Shown here: positions 1-5,518 of the stretch, one piece after another
How positions within the stretch are numbered: position 1 is the stretch's first letter
Layout: every line of letters begins with the position of its first letter
Source of the DNA: an uncultured Bacilli bacterium
Lineage (GTDB): Bacteria > Bacillota_I > Bacilli_A > RF39 > UBA660
Direction: 5' to 3'
DNA: 7,886 nt
NCBI GenBank assembly: GCA_947624635.1
Contig: CANQLF010000064.1
Location: forward strand, 1-7,886
Translations under genes and position numbers: made by a program
Notes under the pieces: model-generated
What the model saw: only the letters and a program-made list of their open reading frames with translations
What the model was told of the DNA's origin: nothing
Database searches by the model: none

Positions 1-372
1 TATTACTTGACCAAATAGCTTTTGAACTTCAGTAAGTCCTTTATTATTGTGCCTTTTAATAATTAAGTAATCATCTACAAAACCAATAAAGGCATAAGAT
101 AAAAACACAAATAAGACTATAAGCAAATTAGTAGTTATTTCTATTTTACCCATGAAATACAATAGAAACATTGTTATAACAGTAGGTATTATGAATATTA
201 AACCACCCATAGTTGGAGTTCCTATTTTTTTTCTATGTGCATCTTCCATATATATACTCAAAGTTTGTCTAACTTTTAATTTTTTTAATAATGGAATTAA
301 TATTAGACCAAGTACTGTTGCAAGTAAAAATCCAATCATTATTGATAATACTGTTTTAGTTAATAGTAACAT
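1..372 (-). CDS. mraY: Phospho-N-acetylmuramoyl-pentapeptide-transferase MraY (N-terminal part, cut by the window edge)
   Basis: MraY transfers phospho-MurNAc-pentapeptide from UDP to undecaprenyl phosphate at the cytoplasmic membrane, giving lipid I, the first membrane-bound step of peptidoglycan synthesis. I translated 124 residues from the ATG at 372; the frame is open to position 1, so roughly the last two thirds of the protein lie outside. Seen directly: three hydrophobic segments (about residues 8-29, 56-74 and 82-98), the family motif GTPTMGG at 51-57, and the Asp pair in GFVDDYL (100-101), followed by a KGL motif at 111-113. In the family this Asp pair is part of the Mg-binding active site. 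The start lies 3 bases after the murE stop, with an AAGGTG Shine-Dalgarno inside the end of murE, so the two genes are almost certainly cotranscribed and perhaps translationally coupled. Identification is secure; only the C-terminal part is unseen. Confidence 0.96.
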   Translation of the reverse strand, partial: MLLLTKTVLSIMIGFLLATVLGLILIPLLKKLKVRQTLSIYMEDAHRKKIGTPTMGGLIFIIPTVITMFLLYFMGKIEITTNLLIVLFVFLSYAFIGFVDDYLIIKRHNNKGLTEVQKLFGQVI

Positions 373-375
373 ATT

Positions 376-1743
376 TTATTTCACCTTACCTATGTAGTTT
401 AGTGCACATTCTTTGTCATCATGATGATATTTAACACCTTTTATTATTTGATAATCTTCATGTCCTTTACCTAATATTAATAACACATCATTATCTTTTA
501 ACATGTCTATTCCTTTATGTATAGCCTCTACCCTATTTTCTAATATTATATAATTTTTATTTTCTAAATTATTAGTCATATCTTTTATTATTTCAAGTGG
601 ATCTTCACTTCTTGGATTATCACTAGTTATTATTACTTCATCTGATAAATCTGTCGCACATTTTGCCATTAAAGGTCTTTTAGTTGTTTCTCTATCTCCT
701 CCACAACCTACTATTGTATATATCCTTCCTTTTGTATATTCTCTTACACAATCTATTACGTTATATACAGCATCAGGTGTATGTGCGTAATCTACTATAA
801 TTAGTGAATTATTGTATTTTATAGTATCCATTCTTCCGGGAGGATATTCTAATGTTTCTACTATTTTTTTAATTTCTTCAATTTTATACCCTAAATCATG
901 TAATATTATTATTGTACCCATTATATTATGTATATTATATTTACCAAGTAATTTAGTCTTAAACTCTTCTTTCCTACCATCTATTTCACATGTGAAAATT
1001 GTATTATAATTTTCATATTTATAATCTATTAAGTGATACAATGAATCATTAAAACCAAATGTTATATTTCTTGAATTTTCATTTATTATTTTTTTATAAT
1101 TTTCATCATCTACATTTATTATAGAAGCACCATCTTTTTTAACCATTGTAAATAGTTTTTTCTTAGATTCTATATAGTTTTCAAAGGTTTTGTGGAAATC
1201 TAAGTGATCATCTGTTATATTTGAAAATATTGCATAATCAAATTCTAGTGTATCTACTCTACCTAAAGCAAGTGCATGACTACTAACTTCCATTATTACA
1301 TATTCACAATTATTTTTTTTGCATTCAAGCAACATTTCATACATATCTTGTATTTCAGGTGTAGTGTTATCTAAATCTCTTACTTTACCATCTATATAAA
1401 AACCTATTGTTCCAATATAACCACATTTTTTATTTAATTTTTTAAATGCTTGATATAAAAGATAACAACTTGTAGTCTTACCATTAGTTCCTGTCATTCC
1501 AATTAAATGCATATTTTTAATTTTGTCATAATAATTATTATATAAATATTCTCTTAAATATTTATATGTGTCATTTACTACTGTAGTTTTAACACTAAAA
1601 CTTCCATGTTCACAAACTATTTCTTCTGCACCACGATTTATAGCATCTTCTATATAATCATGGCCATCTCTATTTATTCCTTTTATTGCGATAAAAGTAT
1701 CTCCTTTTTTAACAAGTCTTGAATTAGTTTTAATTTTTAACAT
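376..1743 (-). CDS. murE: UDP-N-acetylmuramoyl-tripeptide synthetase MurE, probably meso-diaminopimelate-adding
   Basis: MurE is a cytoplasmic ATP-dependent ligase that adds the third amino acid to UDP-MurNAc-L-Ala-D-Glu. The 455-residue protein is slightly shorter than typical MurE (about 480-500), mainly at the N-terminus, but the three Mur ligase domains are present. Visible motifs: P-loop GTNGKTT at 85-91, NTTPE at 126-130, EVSSHAL at 152-158, the YxxxKxxLF block with Lys194 where the family carries a carbamoylated lysine, VDYAHTPDA at 317-325, and GKGHEDYQ at 425-432. DNPR at 375-378 is the motif associated with meso-diaminopimelate rather than L-lysine specificity. I chose the ATG at 1743 because GGGTGG sits 7 bases upstream; an in-frame GTG at 1758 would add five residues but overlaps that Shine-Dalgarno. 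Two possible promoters lie in the 135-base gap upstream. The gene forms an operon with mraY. Function is secure; the mDAP assignment rests on the motif. Confidence 0.97.
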   Translation of the reverse strand: MLKIKTNSRLVKKGDTFIAIKGINRDGHDYIEDAINRGAEEIVCEHGSFSVKTTVVNDTYKYLREYLYNNYYDKIKNMHLIGMTGTNGKTTSCYLLYQAFKKLNKKCGYIGTIGFYIDGKVRDLDNTTPEIQDMYEMLLECKKNNCEYVIMEVSSHALALGRVDTLEFDYAIFSNITDDHLDFHKTFENYIESKKKLFTMVKKDGASIINVDDENYKKIINENSRNITFGFNDSLYHLIDYKYENYNTIFTCEIDGRKEEFKTKLLGKYNIHNIMGTIIILHDLGYKIEEIKKIVETLEYPPGRMDTIKYNNSLIIVDYAHTPDAVYNVIDCVREYTKGRIYTIVGCGGDRETTKRPLMAKCATDLSDEVIITSDNPRSEDPLEIIKDMTNNLENKNYIILENRVEAIHKGIDMLKDNDVLLILGKGHEDYQIIKGVKYHHDDKECALNYIGKVK

Positions 1744-1781
1744 AGCTTTTCCACCCACCTATTAATTTATATGTGTAATTT

Positions 1782-1810
1782 ATTATAATTAGTAATAAAC
1801 TTTTATCCAA
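1782..1810 (-). promoter_or_regulatory. Candidate promoter for murE-mraY (proximal)
   Basis: On the minus strand a perfect TATAAT (1787-1782) lies 17 bases downstream of TTGGAT (1810-1805), a poor but TTG-beginning -35. The predicted start near 1775 gives a leader of about 30 bases that includes the murE ribosome binding site. In such AT-rich DNA a lone TATAAT is weak evidence. Confidence 0.4.
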
Positions 1811-1814
1811 AACA

Positions 1815-1823
1815 ATTATATCA
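1815..1823 (-). promoter_or_regulatory. Candidate extended -10 promoter for murE-mraY (distal)
   Basis: The minus strand reads TGATATAAT, a perfect TATAAT with the TGn extension that can replace a -35 box. No good -35 is visible upstream. It lies between the glycosylase stop and the murE start, so it could give murE-mraY transcription independent of the upstream genes, alone or together with the proximal candidate. Confidence 0.4.
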
Positions 1824-1865
1824 TACTTAATAATCTTTAACTAATTTTTATTAAAATAATACATC

Positions 1866-1886
1866 TACTTTACATATTTTAAAGTA
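1866..1886 (-). terminator. Weak hairpin at the end of the glycosylase gene
   Basis: A 7-base-pair inverted repeat (1866-1872 with 1880-1886, 7-base loop) overlaps the TAA stop of the glycosylase gene. No proper U-run follows, only an AU-rich tract, so termination is likely incomplete and read-through into murE is possible. Confidence 0.25.
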
Positions 1887-2364
1887 AGTTATTTTTATAT
1901 ACATTAACTAATTCATCAAATGAGCAATAACCTACATTTGCAGGGGATGTGGATGGCAAGTAAATACCCTCAATTAATACGTCTTTATAACAATATTTTT
2001 TATATAATTGATTAGCTTTTTTCCCAGTTGTAAATATCTTAGTAATATTTGTATTTTTAATAAGTTTTTTAATGTCATTTACTTTAATATTTTTAATACT
2101 ACTATCACTCGATCCATTTATTTCACACTCTTTTATTACATCATATAAAGCAATTTTATGTTTGTTTAAAAATATTTTTTTATCTTCTATTGTTTTAGGT
2201 TCTTCTTCATTATAAACTTTAGATAAAACTTTCCAAAATTTATTTTGTGGATGTGCATAGTAAAAACCTAGTTCTCTAGATTTTACTGATGGCATTGAGC
2301 CAAGTATTAATATTTCTGAATCATTATTTATATAAGCTTCTAATTCATGTTTAACTTTTTTCAT
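1879..2364 (-). CDS. DNA-deoxyinosine (hypoxanthine) glycosylase, uracil-DNA glycosylase superfamily
   Basis: This 161-residue protein matches the hypoxanthine-DNA glycosylase group (family 6 of the UDG superfamily), which removes hypoxanthine formed by adenine deamination and so starts base excision repair in the cytoplasm. Seen: the N-terminal strand and loop ILILGSMPS at 18-26, the hallmark YYAHPQNKFW at 35-44, the SDSSI segment at 86-90, FTTGKKA at 111-117, and the C-terminal LPSTSPAN at 136-143 that corresponds to the DNA-intercalating motif 2 of the superfamily. Asn41 in the HPxN block is the likely active-site residue; that is from family knowledge, not shown here. The start is ATG 2364 because GGAGGT (2374-2369) lies 4 bases upstream. 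An upstream in-frame ATG at 2400 would begin inside the terminator hairpin of the preceding gene. Its expression may depend on read-through of that hairpin. Not obviously linked to its cell-wall neighbours. Confidence 0.9.
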   Translation of the reverse strand: MKKVKHELEAYINNDSEILILGSMPSVKSRELGFYYAHPQNKFWKVLSKVYNEEEPKTIEDKKIFLNKHKIALYDVIKECEINGSSDSSIKNIKVNDIKKLIKNTNITKIFTTGKKANQLYKKYCYKDVLIEGIYLPSTSPANVGYCSFDELVNVYKNNLL

Positions 2365-2368
2365 GCTA

Positions 2369-2374
2369 ACCTCC
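2369..2374 (-). promoter_or_regulatory. Ribosome binding site that fixes the glycosylase start
   Basis: GGAGGT on the minus strand, 4 bases before the ATG at 2364. It rules out the longer reading from 2400, whose start would lie within the stem-loop of the upstream terminator and has no comparable site. Confidence 0.85.
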
Positions 2375-2406
2375 AAAAGAAAAAAGTGCATATAACACAC
2401 TTTTTT
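2375..2406 (-). terminator. Hairpin terminator of the Tyr/Asp-rich protein gene
   Basis: Starting 5 bases after the TAA at 2412, a 9-base-pair stem (2398-2406 with 2380-2388, 9-base loop) is built of six A-U pairs plus GUG/CAC and runs into a U-rich tail (TTTTTTCTTTT on the minus strand). The A-run on one arm and T-run on the other also make it usable in the opposite direction. Its tail touches the Shine-Dalgarno of the glycosylase gene. Confidence 0.7.
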
Positions 2407-2411
2407 AATTA

Positions 2412-3695
2412 TTAATAGTAAGATTTGTAATAAACATTACCTGAGTATAATCCAACCCATGTTCTGTATATGTTTTTAACTTCACCAGCATTACTACATA
2501 CACCAAGCATTGAGTCTAGATCATTATCACAACCATTTTTACAGTAAAATTCAACTTTATCTAGTGTTCCAGCATAATTATCTTTATCATAGTAATATGT
2601 TGGATGATTATCAGGGTTATTTACCATTTGTCCATTTGATGTATCAGTAGAAACATATGTCCATCCTGCAAGTCCAGTAGATCCGACATTGTCACATCTA
2701 TATGTGTATCCAACAGTGTTTTCCCATTCATATCTACTAATGTACTTGGTTGAAGCATTGTTATTTCCATAATAGTTATTATTTCCGTAATAATCATTAT
2801 AATTATTATTATAATAGTTATTATTATTTTCATAATAATCATCATAGTAATTATCATTGTAATAATAATCATCATCTTCAATTGTAACTATTTTAGAAAT
2901 TGAACCACCGATATCATTTTCTGTTTCGGCATAATAAATCAACACATAAGTTCCAGGCACATTAATATTAACAGATCCACTTATTCTTTTAACATTTAAT
3001 TTTTTGTTTGAAATTGGATCTTTTGCTGTTGGAACAGTTATGTTAGAAGTTTTACATTTAGTATCTCCAACATCACATTTTTTTTCACCATAATTTGTCC
3101 AAATTGGTCCTTTTAATTTTACAAGTGTAGCATTATTTTTATCTCTTACTACAACTGTTGAAGTAACAGTTTTGCAGTTATTAGAATTATTATAACTACA
3201 TGCCATAAATACTACTGAATAAGAACCAATAACATCTGTATCAACATCATTATAAACTATTTCAAGTTTACCAGTATATGATTCTATAAGGCTCATAGGT
3301 CTAAAATTTGAATATTGATCTATAGTTTTTGTTTTTGTGTAATATATAGTTGGTTTTTCATCATAATAATCATTATAACTATTATATGAGTAATTATCAT
3401 AATAATAATTATTATAATCATCATAGTAATAATCATCATAATAGTAGTCATCATAATAATTATCGTAGTAATCATCATTATAATATTCACTAGAATAATC
3501 ATCATAGTAATAGTCATCATAATAATCATCATAATTATAACCACTAAGATTTCTAGTTGATTCTGTTTTTATGTTAGTATTAACTTTAAAGTCTTTTTGG
3601 AAATAAACCATATATCCAGCAAATACAGCAAATAGCGCTAATAAAATAATGCCAATTCCTTCACTAGATTTAATTTTTTTTATGAATTTTTCCAT
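2412..3695 (-). CDS. Membrane-tethered extracellular protein with Tyr/Asp/Asn-rich blocks and Ig-like domains
   Basis: A 427-residue protein of unknown function. Order of parts: a short basic N-terminus (1-11), one hydrophobic segment at about 14-32 acting as an uncleaved membrane anchor, a first low-complexity block at 53-112 in which about half the residues are Tyr and most others Asp or Asn, and an Ig-like region at about 125-185. A second Ig-like domain at about 189-273 has the VNVPGTY-type ending plus VTIED of DUF5011/Cry22-like domains (here NINVPGTYVLIYYAET). Then come a second Tyr/Asn block at 274-313 and a C-terminal domain at 316-427 that I do not recognise. Eight cysteines are present, all outside the membrane: 166, 174, 207, 214, 334, 385, 389, 400. 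No sorting signal is present. The start is ATG 3695, since GGGAG lies 7 bases upstream; the longer reading from 3746 would run through the promoter. Probably monocistronic. A wall-spanning structural or adhesive role is inference only. Confidence 0.85.
   Translation of the reverse strand: MEKFIKKIKSSEGIGIILLALFAVFAGYMVYFQKDFKVNTNIKTESTRNLSGYNYDDYYDDYYYDDYSSEYYNDDYYDNYYDDYYYDDYYYDDYNNYYYDNYSYNSYNDYYDEKPTIYYTKTKTIDQYSNFRPMSLIESYTGKLEIVYNDVDTDVIGSYSVVFMACSYNNSNNCKTVTSTVVVRDKNNATLVKLKGPIWTNYGEKKCDVGDTKCKTSNITVPTAKDPISNKKLNVKRISGSVNINVPGTYVLIYYAETENDIGGSISKIVTIEDDDYYYNDNYYDDYYENNNNYYNNNYNDYYGNNNYYGNNNASTKYISRYEWENTVGYTYRCDNVGSTGLAGWTYVSTDTSNGQMVNNPDNHPTYYYDKDNYAGTLDKVEFYCKNGCDNDLDSMLGVCSNAGEVKNIYRTWVGLYSGNVYYKSYY
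2757..2876 (-). repeat. Triplet-repeat block coding Tyr/Asn/Asp/Gly (block 2)
   Basis: Codes residues 274-313 of the Tyr/Asp-rich protein. Nearly every codon is of the form N-A-T or N-A-C (Tyr, Asp, Asn), with a few GGA/GGT-type Gly codons. Asn dominates over Asp here, unlike block 1. The DNA is an imperfect 3-base repeat and so prone to in-frame slippage. Confidence 0.85.
3360..3539 (-). repeat. Triplet-repeat block coding Tyr/Asp (block 1)
   Basis: Codes residues 53-112 of the Tyr/Asp-rich protein: about 29 Tyr and 18 Asp in 60 residues by hand count, mostly as DDYY and DDYYY units. On the plus strand it reads as runs of ATCATAATA-type triplets. Expansion or loss of units would keep the reading frame. 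Confidence 0.9.
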
Positions 3696-3702
3696 ACAAA
3701 CA

Positions 3703-3707
3703 CTCCC
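3703..3707 (-). promoter_or_regulatory. Ribosome binding site that fixes the start of the Tyr/Asp-rich protein
   Basis: GGGAG within AAAGGGAGTG on the minus strand, 7 bases before the ATG at 3695. It supports that start over in-frame upstream Met codons, which overlap the -10 and -35 elements. Confidence 0.8.
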
Positions 3708-3718
3708 TTTCAGCATAT

Positions 3719-3746
3719 ATTCTAGCATTTTTTTTAAAAAAAGCAA
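3719..3746 (-). promoter_or_regulatory. Promoter of the Tyr/Asp-rich protein gene
   Basis: Extended -10 TGCTAGAAT (TAGAAT at 3724-3719) with a partial -35 TTGCTT (3746-3741) 16 bases upstream. The spacer is a T-run followed by an A-run. A start near 3712 would leave a leader of only about 17 bases, just enough for the Shine-Dalgarno. Confidence 0.55.
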
Positions 3747-3763
3747 TTGTTTTTTCTATTTTT

Positions 3764-3802
3764 TATACAAAAATAAAAGAATATAGATAAATTCTATACT
3801 CT
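3764..3802 (-). terminator. Terminator of the 432-residue surface protein gene
   Basis: A 10-base-pair stem including one G-U pair on the transcript (3793-3802 with 3778-3787, 5-base loop) is followed on the minus strand by TTTATTTTTGTATA. It begins 12 bases after the TAA at 3815. It separates this gene from the Tyr/Asp-rich protein gene. Confidence 0.85.
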
Positions 3803-3814
3803 CTTTAATCAAAT

Positions 3815-5113
3815 TTATTTAGTAAATACTTTTTTAGCACTTACTCCTACAACACCAACACCTAATATTGCAAGTACAAAATATAACATTGCATTATCTC
3901 CAGTTTTAGGATTTTTTGTAGTATCTCCTTTACCTGTTACTGTTGTAGATGTTACTGCATTTGGATCAATTACTTTTCCATTTTGTAATTTATATCCTTC
4001 AGCAACATATTTAGTTACATCAGAAGAAAAGCTTCCTCCTTTAATAAATGATGTTTTAACTACTCCTTTAATATCATCTTGTCCTTCAGCACTTATAAAT
4101 GTACCAGCATTTATAGCGATAGTATTTATAGCTGTAGATTCTTCATCATCTTCATCTTTATATTCTAGGATTGCTGAATTTGATGTACTAGTATATTCTC
4201 CACCGTTAATGTTTAAATCAATTAAACCAGCATATGGTGGATTATTTGATTCTATTTGTATAGCTGCACCTGTAGATGCAAATCCACTTCCTGCTGCTTC
4301 ACCTTCAAATGCTTCTTCTAGAGTTCCTGTTACTTTAGTACCATTTAATGTTAAAGCACCAGATTTTGTAATGATACCAGTTGAACCAGAAATTGTAGCT
4401 TTACCTGCTGTAATTACAGAATATCCTGCTTGATAAATTCCTGTACCATCTGATAGTCCACTAGTTAATACTGCACCATCTTTGATATCGATAATTGGAG
4501 CATATGTAGTGTTTTTAATAGTACCATGTATTGTTAATGCTGCTCCTGCAACACTTTGTGATTTAGTATTATTTAATGTACCTTCTATTGTAACTTTAGT
4601 TCCATAGTTTACTTGTTTGCTTCCTGATAATAAACCAACTATTACTGGGTTTATACCTTCTACTGTTACATTTTTTCCAATAGTAAGGTCTGTTTGAGAT
4701 TCAACTTCATCATCTGAACCTTTAACGAAAATTACTCCTGCAGTACTAGAGGTATTTTCATTAACTATTTTACCTTTTGTTGCATCTCCATTATTTACAA
4801 TTTTTACAACACCGCTTTTAACATTAAAAACACGATCCGTTGAGCTATTAGTAATATTGAAACCATTTAAATCTATAGTGATTGTTTTACCAGCGTCAGC
4901 TTCAATATCTACTACACTTCCTAATGTTACATCTTTTTGTAATACTATTGTTCCTCCAGTTGTTTTAGCTGAAGTAACAGCAGTAGCTAAACTTTGTGCG
5001 ACTCCATCATTAAGTTTTACTTCGTCGCTATCAGCACTAACACTTCCAATACCTACAAATCCAGTTAAAGCAAATACTGCAAGTGCTAAACATGTAGTCA
5101 AAAATTTTTTCAT
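3815..5113 (-). CDS. Secreted wall-anchored surface protein with beta-helix-like body and NPKTG sorting signal
   Basis: A 432-residue protein exported through the Sec pathway and expected to be attached to peptidoglycan by a sortase. Seen: a signal peptide (1-27, KK then a hydrophobic core, likely cleaved after SVSA), a body at about 35-380 of short repeating strands rich in Gly, Asn, Thr, Ile and Val, and a C-terminal sorting signal NPKTG (401-405), hydrophobic stretch and KKVFTK tail. Phrases such as TITIDLNGFNIT (77-88) and GGSFSSDVTKYVAEGYKL (359-376) are typical of pectate-lyase-like parallel beta-helix surface proteins of gut Bacillota. I see no catalytic signature, so adhesion or a structural role is more likely than an enzyme. 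NPKTG fits the (S/N)PxTG class used by some class B sortases (for example the Bacillus anthracis IsdC anchor). The mature part has no cysteine. AAGGAG lies 7 bases before the start. Own promoter and terminator. Confidence 0.88.
   Translation of the reverse strand: MKKFLTTCLALAVFALTGFVGIGSVSADSDEVKLNDGVAQSLATAVTSAKTTGGTIVLQKDVTLGSVVDIEADAGKTITIDLNGFNITNSSTDRVFNVKSGVVKIVNNGDATKGKIVNENTSSTAGVIFVKGSDDEVESQTDLTIGKNVTVEGINPVIVGLLSGSKQVNYGTKVTIEGTLNNTKSQSVAGAALTIHGTIKNTTYAPIIDIKDGAVLTSGLSDGTGIYQAGYSVITAGKATISGSTGIITKSGALTLNGTKVTGTLEEAFEGEAAGSGFASTGAAIQIESNNPPYAGLIDLNINGGEYTSTSNSAILEYKDEDDEESTAINTIAINAGTFISAEGQDDIKGVVKTSFIKGGSFSSDVTKYVAEGYKLQNGKVIDPNAVTSTTVTGKGDTTKNPKTGDNAMLYFVLAILGVGVVGVSAKKVFTK
3887..3917 (-). 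repeat. Shared sorting-signal DNA, copy A
   Basis: 31 bases identical to 5591-5621, covering the codons of the NPKTGDNAM region. Similarity extends less perfectly to the stop codons of both genes. The match at the DNA level goes beyond what protein conservation needs. Confidence 0.85.
5061..5113 (-). repeat. Shared signal-peptide DNA, copy A
   Basis: 53 bases matching 6732-6784 except for the three bases 5078-5080; the last 33 bases up to the start codon are identical. The two copies code almost the same first 18 residues of the two surface proteins. Confidence 0.9.
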
Positions 5114-5120
5114 AATATTT

Positions 5121-5137
5121 CTCCTTTCTTTTGACTT
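5121..5137 (-). promoter_or_regulatory. Conserved leader motif with Shine-Dalgarno, copy A
   Basis: AAGTCAAAAGAAAGGAG on the minus strand, 16 of 17 bases identical to the copy at 6794-6810. It starts 3 bases after the leader stem-loop and contains AAGGAG 7 bases before the start codon. The part upstream of the Shine-Dalgarno has no obvious reason to be conserved. Confidence 0.7.
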
Positions 5138-5140
5138 AAT

Positions 5141-5170
5141 GAAATGTACTACCTTGATATTTTACATTTC
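5141..5170 (-). promoter_or_regulatory. Stem-loop at the predicted 5' end of the 432-residue surface protein mRNA
   Basis: A perfect 8-base-pair inverted repeat (GAAATGTA at 5170-5163 with TACATTTC at 5148-5141, 14-base loop). The predicted transcription start is 5171-5170, so the stem would cap the mRNA. 5' stem-loops are known to stabilise bacterial transcripts; a role here is inferred. Confidence 0.5.
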
Positions 5171-5177
5171 TACTATA

Positions 5178-5206
5178 ATTGTATTAATTTAAAATACTAA
5201 AGTCAA
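5178..5206 (-). promoter_or_regulatory. Promoter of the 432-residue surface protein gene
   Basis: TTGACT (5206-5201) and TACAAT (5183-5178), each five of six to consensus, with the ideal 17-base spacer. The predicted start at about 5171 gives a leader of about 58 bases. Confidence 0.8.
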
Positions 5207-5216
5207 TCCTATTATG

Positions 5217-5256
5217 AAAAAAACGATAAAATATTTTTATTATTTTACATTTTATC
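5217..5256 (-). terminator. Weak hairpin with T-run upstream of the surface protein promoter
   Basis: GATAAAAT (5256-5249) pairs with ATTTTATC (5232-5225) across a 16-base loop; after one G comes a run of seven T (5223-5217) on the minus strand. The shape is that of an intrinsic terminator but only one G-C pair supports the stem, so strength is doubtful. Confidence 0.35.
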
Positions 5257-5303
5257 ACAGTATATAGCTGTTACTAATTTTTATTATTCTATTGATATCC
5301 TGT

Positions 5304-5332
5304 CTTATATAAAAACAGTGTTTAAAAGTCAA
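5304..5332 (-). promoter_or_regulatory. Second upstream promoter, possibly of a short RNA
   Basis: TTGACT (5332-5327) and TATAAG (5309-5304) with a 17-base spacer, as close to consensus as the surface protein promoter downstream. A transcript would start near 5298 and meet the hairpin at 5217-5256 after about 80 bases, with no protein-coding frame in between. It is either a small RNA promoter or a distal promoter of the surface protein gene. Confidence 0.45.
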
Positions 5333-5470
5333 AAATCAAATTTGTTTTAATCATGTATAATATTAATAAATTTAATTTTTACAACAATGGTTTTTATGTT
5401 TTGATTTAAATAACTACTAAATATTATTATAAGTGTTAATAAAATAATTTTTAAAATTAGTATTTAAAAG

Positions 5471-5508
5471 TAAAAGAAAAAATACTACCATTTTCTGGGT
5501 AGTATTTT
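5471..5508 (-). terminator. Terminator of the 421-residue surface protein gene
   Basis: An 11-base-pair stem (5498-5508 with 5479-5489, 8-base loop) containing GGTAG/CTACC is followed on the minus strand by TTTTCTTTTA. It lies 10 bases after the TAA at 5519 and is the best-formed terminator in the window. Confidence 0.88.
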
Positions 5509-5518
5509 GTATTACTTA

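Larger units (their letters stand above)
5114..5518. other. 405-base intergenic region between the two surface protein genes
   Basis: From the 5519 end: the terminator of the upstream gene (5479-5508), then AT-rich DNA at 5333-5478 in which I see nothing definite, a TTGACT-17-TATAAG promoter (5304-5332), a weak hairpin with a T-run (5217-5256), the promoter of the downstream gene (5178-5206), its leader stem-loop (5141-5170) and its ribosome binding site. No gene longer than a trivial frame is supported on either strand. Confidence 0.8.

Noticed and set aside
152..397. Plus-strand open frame of 81 codons
   Set aside because: It is antisense to mraY, whose minus-strand motifs are unmistakable, and has no ribosome binding site or family resemblance.
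812..1009. Plus-strand open frame of 65 codons
   Set aside because: It lies antisense within murE and is explained by the AT-rich codon use of the real gene.
2621..2881. Minus-strand frame rich in Met and Ile overlapping Tyr/Asn block 2
   Set aside because: It is the triplet repeat read in another frame (ATG, ATT, ATA, ATC). The Tyr/Asp/Asn frame belongs to the long gene with anchor and Ig-like domains.
2757..3539. Repeat array that could be mistaken for CRISPR or a tandem repeat locus
   Set aside because: The repeats are imperfect triplets in frame with a protein; there are no constant repeats separated by unique spacers and no cas genes.
3320..3544. Minus-strand Met/Ile frame overlapping Tyr/Asp block 1
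   Set aside because: Same reason: a shifted reading of the triplet repeat, without a ribosome binding site.
5084..5113. Possible lipoprotein signal (Cys at residue 8 of both surface proteins)
   Set aside because: The Cys sits within the early hydrophobic core and is preceded by TT rather than a lipobox; a later SVSA cleavage site and a C-terminal sorting signal fit better.
4209..5192. Two plus-strand open frames antisense to the 432-residue surface protein (4209-4433 and 4857-5192)
   Set aside because: Both are mirror images of the Thr/Ala/Gly/Val-rich coding sequence; no start signals or domains.
5214..5267. Plus-strand 17-residue frame beginning MKKTIK in the intergenic region
   Set aside because: No Shine-Dalgarno precedes it and it spans the AT-rich hairpin with the T-run; a peptide gene is not supported.
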